In this document: in pieces, positions 15,662 through 19,718 of the stretch
Position numbering within the stretch: position 1 is the first letter of the stretch
How the letters are laid out: every line of letters begins with the position of its first letter
Origin: Patescibacteria group bacterium
GTDB lineage: Bacteria; Patescibacteriota; Gracilibacteria; UM-FILTER-43-11
Direction of reading: 5' to 3'
Assembly: GCA_029260955.1 (NCBI GenBank)
Contig: JAJDCF010000034.1
Span: 1-19,718 of the forward strand
DNA length: 19,718 nt
Notes under the pieces: generated by a model
Told to the model about the DNA's origin: nothing
Database searches by the model: none
Seen by the model: only the letters and a program-made list of their open reading frames with translations
Position numbers and translations under genes: made by a program

Positions 15662-16112
15662 AAACCTTCGCCGCGGACAACAATCAAAACAACGTTCCGG
15701 ACAGGCTGAAAGTTTTCTCTCGGATAGCAATAGATCTTTTACAATTAGTATAAGTAAAGCCCTGAGAAGGCTATGTAGGTAAATACTAAAAATAAAAATA
15801 AAAAAACTTATTAAGTCATTTACCTAACCTTCCCTAGGCTTTGCAATGTAGCTCTGCCTTACTAGCGCGAGCTCAACCCCCTATATTCTGCTTATTATTT
15901 TAAAATAAACATTAAAAACAAATAGGCACCCAAGAATACGTCTTGGAAGGACGAAAACAAAATAACCAAAGTACAGCTTAGAATTTATTGCTAATTAGTT
16001 ACTAGCAATTGTTTGGCCCTGAGCAACGCCCGGCACGAAATAAATGTGCTCGCCGCGTCGCACTATATCGGAGCCAGACAAAAAGCCCTGAAATTCCCGT
16101 TCGGGGTTTTTT
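15662..16112 (+). ncRNA. Candidate structured non-coding RNA of about 450 nt, class unknown
   Basis: This fills the longest stretch without a gene (15541-16130). It runs from a consensus promoter to an intrinsic terminator and has no ORF beyond about 15 codons. Helices seen: AAAGCC/GGCTTT, GAAGG/CCTTC and AGGTAAAT/ATTTACCT stacked into one long hairpin at 15756-15842 with an A-rich 33-base loop; CCAAGA/TCTTGG at 15930-15946; CCAAA/TTTGG (15966-16016) enclosing ATTGCTA/TAGCAAT; AGCTC/GAGCT at 15850-15873; and GCAC/GTGC at 16033-16049. GCCCTGA occurs three times. I looked for the conserved cores of RNase P RNA, tmRNA and SRP RNA and did not find them. An unknown or highly diverged RNA is the best reading. 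Confidence 0.5.
16080..16112. terminator. Bidirectional intrinsic terminator after the candidate RNA
   Basis: AAAAAGCCCTGAA and TTCGGGGTTTTTT pair around a seven-base loop (ATTCCCG), with two G-T wobbles. It would end the plus-strand RNA and, read in reverse, the transketolase operon. Confidence 0.88.
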
Positions 16113-16130
16113 GTTATCCAAAATTCCAGA

Positions 16131-16514
16131 TTATTGTAAGAATGTGGCGTAAAATAGTGAAACTAGAATCAAAATAACCATTCCTATAAGAAGACTTGGA
16201 ATAAAAGGCCAACTTAAAACTGCATTTAGCACAATTCCCATAAGAATAGTGCCCGTACTAAGAATTATGATTTTTTTTACTATTCCTTTGACGTCATAAA
16301 CAAGATTGATCGTTAAATAAACCAGCAAGCTACCGCCCCATAAAGCCCTAGAGAATAGAGGTACTCCCAAAAACAGATGTGAGCCTAAAATGAATATTAG
16401 CATTACGGCTAGCGTTACCAATCCCATAAAAAGCTCCCTGAATATTCGATCCGTAGTTCTTTTGGCTTTTTTAGTTTTTTTAGCCCTTTTAACTTTTTTG
16501 TATTTATTCGTCAT
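16131..16514 (-). CDS. Small four-helix membrane protein with a basic N-terminus
   Basis: Starting at the ATG at 16514 gives 127 residues; a longer frame from 16574 would lie inside the LOG gene and adds only polar sequence. A strongly basic tail (YKKVKRAKKTKKAKR) precedes four hydrophobic segments of membrane-helix length covering the rest of the protein, for example LVTLAVMLIFILG and LLIGMVILILVSL. No family is recognised. The start overlaps the end of the LOG gene by 11 bases, so it is translationally coupled to it and is the last gene of the transketolase operon. A link to that metabolism is not apparent. Confidence 0.65.
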   Translation of the reverse strand: MTNKYKKVKRAKKTKKAKRTTDRIFRELFMGLVTLAVMLIFILGSHLFLGVPLFSRALWGGSLLVYLTINLVYDVKGIVKKIIILSTGTILMGIVLNAVLSWPFIPSLLIGMVILILVSLFYATFLQ

Positions 16515-17157
16515 GGTTAATTTGGTATTTTCTGTAGTTCCAGCAGTAGTTTGGCCCTCTATTTTTGAAGTCATTATGGGCTTTGCGGATGATTTTTATG
16601 GCTTCACGGCAATGTTTTGCAAGAAAGATCGGCATCATATCACTTTCTGCCATCAGTTTTTTCTTGAGAGGCCAGTCTTCTATCCAGTCAATGAAAGGTT
16701 GCCACATATCGCCTAGTAATATGATGGGTTGGTTGCAGGTATGTTCCACTTGCATTAGCTGCCAAGTGTACATCAACTCTAGCACTGTTCCGACTCCACC
16801 AGGTGCCACTACAACAACGTTTGAGAGTTGCATAAAATAGTCCAGCCGATCGCTGAAGCGTTTAAAATCCTTCTGAACATCCAAATGTTTATTTGCGGAT
16901 TGTTCTTCGGGTAGCATAATATTTAGCCCCAAGGAATGCACTTTTTTTGATTTTCTACCTTCTTTATGCCCTTTGTTGGCTGCCTCCATTAAACCGGGTC
17001 CACCACCGGTGACTACATCCATTCCATCTGCCGCGATCATTCTGGCAAGTGAATAGATTTGGTTGTAGCGAGGGTCATTTGGCTTGATTCGGGCTGAACC
17101 GAAGATTGCTACGCGAAAATGATCAGGATCTACGTGAAATTCTTTTGTGTTAGCCAT
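16504..17157 (-). CDS. LOG-family (TIGR00730) cytokinin riboside 5'-monophosphate phosphoribohydrolase
   Basis: LOG-family enzymes cleave the N-glycosidic bond of nucleoside 5'-monophosphates, giving the free base and ribose 5-phosphate. The 217 residues form one Rossmann-like domain with both family signatures: GGGPGLMEAANKG at 51-63 and PGGVGTVLE at 119-127. FGSARI near the N-terminus is the usual first strand and loop. Many bacterial members act on AMP or other common nucleotides rather than cytokinins, so the substrate is uncertain. It starts nine bases after the transketolase stop. The pairing is suggestive, because ribose 5-phosphate is a transketolase substrate. Confidence 0.9.
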   Translation of the reverse strand: MANTKEFHVDPDHFRVAIFGSARIKPNDPRYNQIYSLARMIAADGMDVVTGGGPGLMEAANKGHKEGRKSKKVHSLGLNIMLPEEQSANKHLDVQKDFKRFSDRLDYFMQLSNVVVVAPGGVGTVLELMYTWQLMQVEHTCNQPIILLGDMWQPFIDWIEDWPLKKKLMAESDMMPIFLAKHCREAIKIIRKAHNDFKNRGPNYCWNYRKYQINHDE

Positions 17158-17166
17158 GTTTTTTTG

Positions 17167-19074
17167 TTAAATGTTTTTACAGGCATTTTCTAGGTCATTT
17201 GCACCAATTCCTGCTTCGTCGTAAAGTTCGTGGGAGGTACCGGAAAGTTGATATTCTCGCACTGCTAGGTTGTTAATAACAACTGAAAGCCCCTCTTGGG
17301 CTACCACTGAATTTACCTGGGAAGCTAGACCTGAATGCGGGTTGTGGTCTTCAATCGTGATTAGTTTGCCGGTTTTTTGCAGTGAAGGAAGCAAGGCGTC
17401 TAAATCTATGTTTTTGAGTGAACTGACGGCAATTACTTCCACACTTTTCTCGTCTTTTAGCTTGTCGGCGACTTCTACCGCAATACTTACCATAGAGCCT
17501 CCTGCTACGACAGTGACATCTGTTCCTTTTCGAAGTAGATCAGCTTTTCCGTACTCTAGTTTGTAGTTTTCATCGTAAAATGGTGTACCATCTTCTTTTA
17601 GAATCACTTCAAACTTATGGCGACCCATACGAACGTAGAAATTGCCGTAATGTGAGGCAATATAGCGGATGATGTGATCACAGTGATTGGCATCGGATGG
17701 TTCGAGGACAAAGGTGTTGAAGAAGCCGAGCATAGAGCCCATGTCGTCGATGGCTTGATGAGTTGGCCCGTCTTCGCCAACAGATAAGCCGCAATGCGTG
17801 GCGACCATTTTAAGGTTGGTACGATTGATGTCGTTCACACGGGCTTGGTCTTTGGGGCGGCTGGTCAAAAAAGCGCCAAAGGTAGAAACAAAAGGAATAT
17901 GACCGTGCAAGCTGAGCCCTCCGCCCATACTTACCATATGTTGCTCGGCAATACCGACTTCCAACACTCTTTCTGGGAACTCTTTGCTCATAATGTTGGT
18001 CTTAACAGATCCTCCTAAATCCGCTGTGGCAGCCAGAATACTGGGATTTAGCTTGGCAAGATCGAGTAGTGCGTTGCCGTATGCTCCGCGACAGTCAGCT
18101 TTGGTGCCAGCAGGCAAAATGGTCGATTTTCCGGCGTCAAATCCTTCTATTTCAGAAAGTGACTCAGTGTGTTCTGGTTCTGGCGGTTGCCATTTTACTA
18201 GCTCAGTGAAGCCTTTTACCGTTGTCTGTTCTTCATCGGATAATTTGAGAGGGCCAGCCATTTCTTCTTGAGCTGCTTCTGGTTTTGGGGCGATTCCGTG
18301 CCAGGTGGATTTGTAGGCAAGACCGTCTGGCTCCATAAAAGTTACTCCTTTACCCATTATGGTGTGTCCGATCAGAATAGTTGGCTTGTCGGAGTTGTAA
18401 CTTTTACCAATTGCTTCCCACATGGCGGCAAAATCATGGCCATCCACATCAATCACGTTCCAGCCAGCGGATTCCCAGGTGGCTTTGGGGTTAATTGGCA
18501 TGACTTTTTCAAGGCTGTCTGTCAGCTGGACTTCGTTGTAGTCCATGAATAGGGTGTAATTGCCCAGTTTGTACTTGTTTGCGAAATGCATCATTTCGTA
18601 CACTTGTCCTTCATCTGATTCACCATCGCCGACTAGGCCAAAAACACGCTTATTGCTGCCTTTAAGCTTCTCGGAAATAGCAAAAGCGGAAGCCACTGAA
18701 ACACCGATTCCCAGTGGGCCGGTTCCGTAGGTAATTCCTTTGACGTGACGGGTGATGTGTCCTTCGTAAATGGATCCTTTCTTTCGGAAGTCTCGTACAG
18801 CATCATCCAAAGGAATATAGCCCATGTGCCCTAGAATGGTGTAAACAGCAGGGGATACATGGCCGTTACTCACTACCACGTCTTCACCGGTTTGGCTGAC
18901 AATAAAACAGTAGAGTAGGGCCAGGTAGTCAATCACGGAGCACGATCCACCTGGGTGGCCGGATTGTGAGTTCATCACCATTTCGACAATCGAACGGCGA
19001 CAGCTTTTAGTGAACACCTTCAAAAAATCAACGTGTTCCTGAGTGAGCGGTTCTCCAATTTTTGGTAAATTCAT
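17167..19074 (-). CDS. tkt: Transketolase
   Basis: Transketolase moves two-carbon units between sugar phosphates in the non-oxidative pentose phosphate pathway, using thiamine diphosphate. The 635 residues are full length for the single-chain form. GHPGGS at 39-44 includes a catalytic-site His; the cofactor motif begins GDGESDEG at 149 and closes at N180; the catalytic Glu is E377 in VGIAEQHM; GEDGPTHQ at 433-440 carries the C-terminal active-site His (H439). A C-terminal transketolase domain follows. The DXS family of similar layout is less likely, as judged by the overall motif spacing. First gene of an operon with the LOG gene and a small membrane protein; no Shine-Dalgarno sequence precedes the ATG. 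Confidence 0.93.
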   Translation of the reverse strand: MNLPKIGEPLTQEHVDFLKVFTKSCRRSIVEMVMNSQSGHPGGSCSVIDYLALLYCFIVSQTGEDVVVSNGHVSPAVYTILGHMGYIPLDDAVRDFRKKGSIYEGHITRHVKGITYGTGPLGIGVSVASAFAISEKLKGSNKRVFGLVGDGESDEGQVYEMMHFANKYKLGNYTLFMDYNEVQLTDSLEKVMPINPKATWESAGWNVIDVDGHDFAAMWEAIGKSYNSDKPTILIGHTIMGKGVTFMEPDGLAYKSTWHGIAPKPEAAQEEMAGPLKLSDEEQTTVKGFTELVKWQPPEPEHTESLSEIEGFDAGKSTILPAGTKADCRGAYGNALLDLAKLNPSILAATADLGGSVKTNIMSKEFPERVLEVGIAEQHMVSMGGGLSLHGHIPFVSTFGAFLTSRPKDQARVNDINRTNLKMVATHCGLSVGEDGPTHQAIDDMGSMLGFFNTFVLEPSDANHCDHIIRYIASHYGNFYVRMGRHKFEVILKEDGTPFYDENYKLEYGKADLLRKGTDVTVVAGGSMVSIAVEVADKLKDEKSVEVIAVSSLKNIDLDALLPSLQKTGKLITIEDHNPHSGLASQVNSVVAQEGLSVVINNLAVREYQLSGTSHELYDEAGIGANDLENACKNI

Positions 19075-19100
19075 TTAGCTATATTTAAGGTATATTCCAG

Positions 19101-19127
19101 TTTATATAGATTTGGCCTAATAGACAA
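19101..19127 (-). promoter_or_regulatory. Weak candidate promoter of the transketolase operon
   Basis: On the minus strand TTGTCT (19122-19127) and TATAAA (19101-19106) are separated by only 15 bases. The region is AT-rich and shares the 90-bp gap with the divergent promoter at 19131. Confidence 0.3.
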
Positions 19128-19130
19128 TGC

Positions 19131-19158
19131 TTGACAATTACTATTAATATAGTAATAT
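19131..19158 (+). promoter_or_regulatory. Promoter predicting a leaderless transcript
   Basis: TTGACA (19131-19136, perfect), a 16-base spacer and TAATAT (19153-19158). The expected start of transcription, about seven bases on, falls at the A of the ATG at 19165. Confidence 0.55.
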
Positions 19159-19164
19159 ATACGC

Positions 19165-19718
19165 ATGAGTGGACCTAATTTATCATCATTGGAGCCAAAA
19201 AGTCATTTATTTAGTACTCTTATAGTTGGAGCTCTTGTGAGTACGGCTGTTGTGGCTGCGGGTAATAAGGGCTATGAAGAGTATAAAGATGCTAAGGCTG
19301 TTGAGAGTCAAAATGAAACACTCATGAGTGTTAAGTCTTTTTTGGAGGAAAATCGTGAAAAGCTTAAGACTTATGCTGCACTTAGTCCTCAAGCTATGGC
19401 TTCACAGGCTGGGTCTATTAACGCTGTTCTGACGGAGCTTATTAAAGAGATGAAAAAGGCTAAAGGGGCTGCTGATGAGATTAAGGAGACAGATGTTCGT
19501 TTTAATCCGGTATTGTTCGAAGAGCTTATAATTGCTTTAGAACTGGCTATTCTAAGATTGAGTCCTGAAGACTCAAAGATTGGCCAGTTGAATCGACAGG
19601 CTGGTAAGATGTCTAAAAGTAGTGGCGGTTGGGGCTTTTATAATCGTGCAGCTCGTCGCAAGGGTATTAATCCAAATGCTGTAATTCTAATGTCCAATAA
19701 TGTAAGGAAATTGAAGAA
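19165..19718 (+). CDS. Membrane-anchored protein of unknown function (3' end beyond the window)
   Basis: The frame starts at ATG 19165 and stays open to the last base, giving 184 residues of an incomplete protein. Residues about 16-33 (FSTLIVGALVSTAVVAAG) form a membrane helix. The following 120 residues are charged and strongly helical, probably coiled coil (FLEENREKLKTYAALSP, KEMKKAKGAADEIKE), then a Gly/Ser stretch (KSSGGWGFYNRAARRKG). I do not recognise the family. The good promoter and the lack of stops over 550 bases support a real gene. Confidence 0.7.
   Translation, partial: MSGPNLSSLEPKSHLFSTLIVGALVSTAVVAAGNKGYEEYKDAKAVESQNETLMSVKSFLEENREKLKTYAALSPQAMASQAGSINAVLTELIKEMKKAKGAADEIKETDVRFNPVLFEELIIALELAILRLSPEDSKIGQLNRQAGKMSKSSGGWGFYNRAARRKGINPNAVILMSNNVRKLK

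Noticed and set aside
15662..16112. RNase P RNA, tmRNA or SRP RNA
   Set aside because: The GAGGAAAGUCC and ACAGAA...GGCUUA cores, the tmRNA acceptor and T-arm with CCA end, and the SRP domain IV motif were not found on either strand by eye.
16515..16574. Upstream extension of the small membrane protein to an ATG at 16574
   Set aside because: It lies inside the LOG coding region and adds only polar residues; the ATG at 16514 starts just before the basic tail and hydrophobic helices.

Overview
The window looks like a chromosomal segment of a Candidate Phyla Radiation-type bacterium, perhaps near Peregrinibacteria/Gracilibacteria. The grounds are a compact type IV pilus cluster with no outer-membrane components, many secreted proteins of unknown family, AT-rich intergenic DNA, a strong bias to TAA stops and very few Shine-Dalgarno sites. 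The standard genetic code fits: no long gene contains an in-frame UGA. The phylum is inferred; no rRNA or marker gene is present to settle it.

Layout. (1) Positions 1-2154 (+): the end of an unidentified gene, then recG, closed by a bidirectional terminator. (2) 2215-13207 (-): an eleven-gene type IV pilus operon in the order pilT, degenerate receiver with zinc ribbon, pilB, pilC, four minor pilins (FimT/GspH-, PilV/GspI-, PilW/GspJ- and PilX/GspK-like), a fused pilM-pilN, pilO, and the major pilin behind its own likely promoter. (3) 13308-14513 (+): a divergent membrane-anchored protein with three copies of a six-cysteine module. (4) 14585-15475 (-): an unrecognised soluble protein with a near-consensus promoter. 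(5) 15541-16130: a long stretch without genes, holding a probable structured RNA of about 450 nt (+) with a consensus promoter and an intrinsic terminator. (6) 16131-19074 (-): a transketolase, LOG-family phosphoribohydrolase and small membrane protein operon. (7) 19165 to the end (+): a partial membrane-anchored protein with a promoter that predicts a leaderless mRNA.

How it works together. PilB (extension) and PilT (retraction) would drive PilC, docked on PilM-N and PilO, to assemble the major pilin. The minor pilin order matches fimU-pilV-pilW-pilX and gspH-I-J-K, which build the pilus tip. The PilW-position protein is greatly enlarged (728 aa) with thrombospondin type 3 calcium-binding repeats and a 41-residue Asp/His tract, so it is a candidate tip adhesin or metal-binding tip. 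No PilQ, PilP or prepilin peptidase is encoded here, which suits a cell without a canonical outer membrane. The transketolase/LOG pair may feed ribose 5-phosphate from nucleotide breakdown into the pentose phosphate pathway.

The most unusual items are the Asp/His-rich giant minor pilin, the PilM-PilN fusion with degenerate nucleotide-binding motifs, the receiver with Glu at the phosphorylation site joined to a zinc ribbon, the triple six-cysteine modules, and the unclassified RNA.
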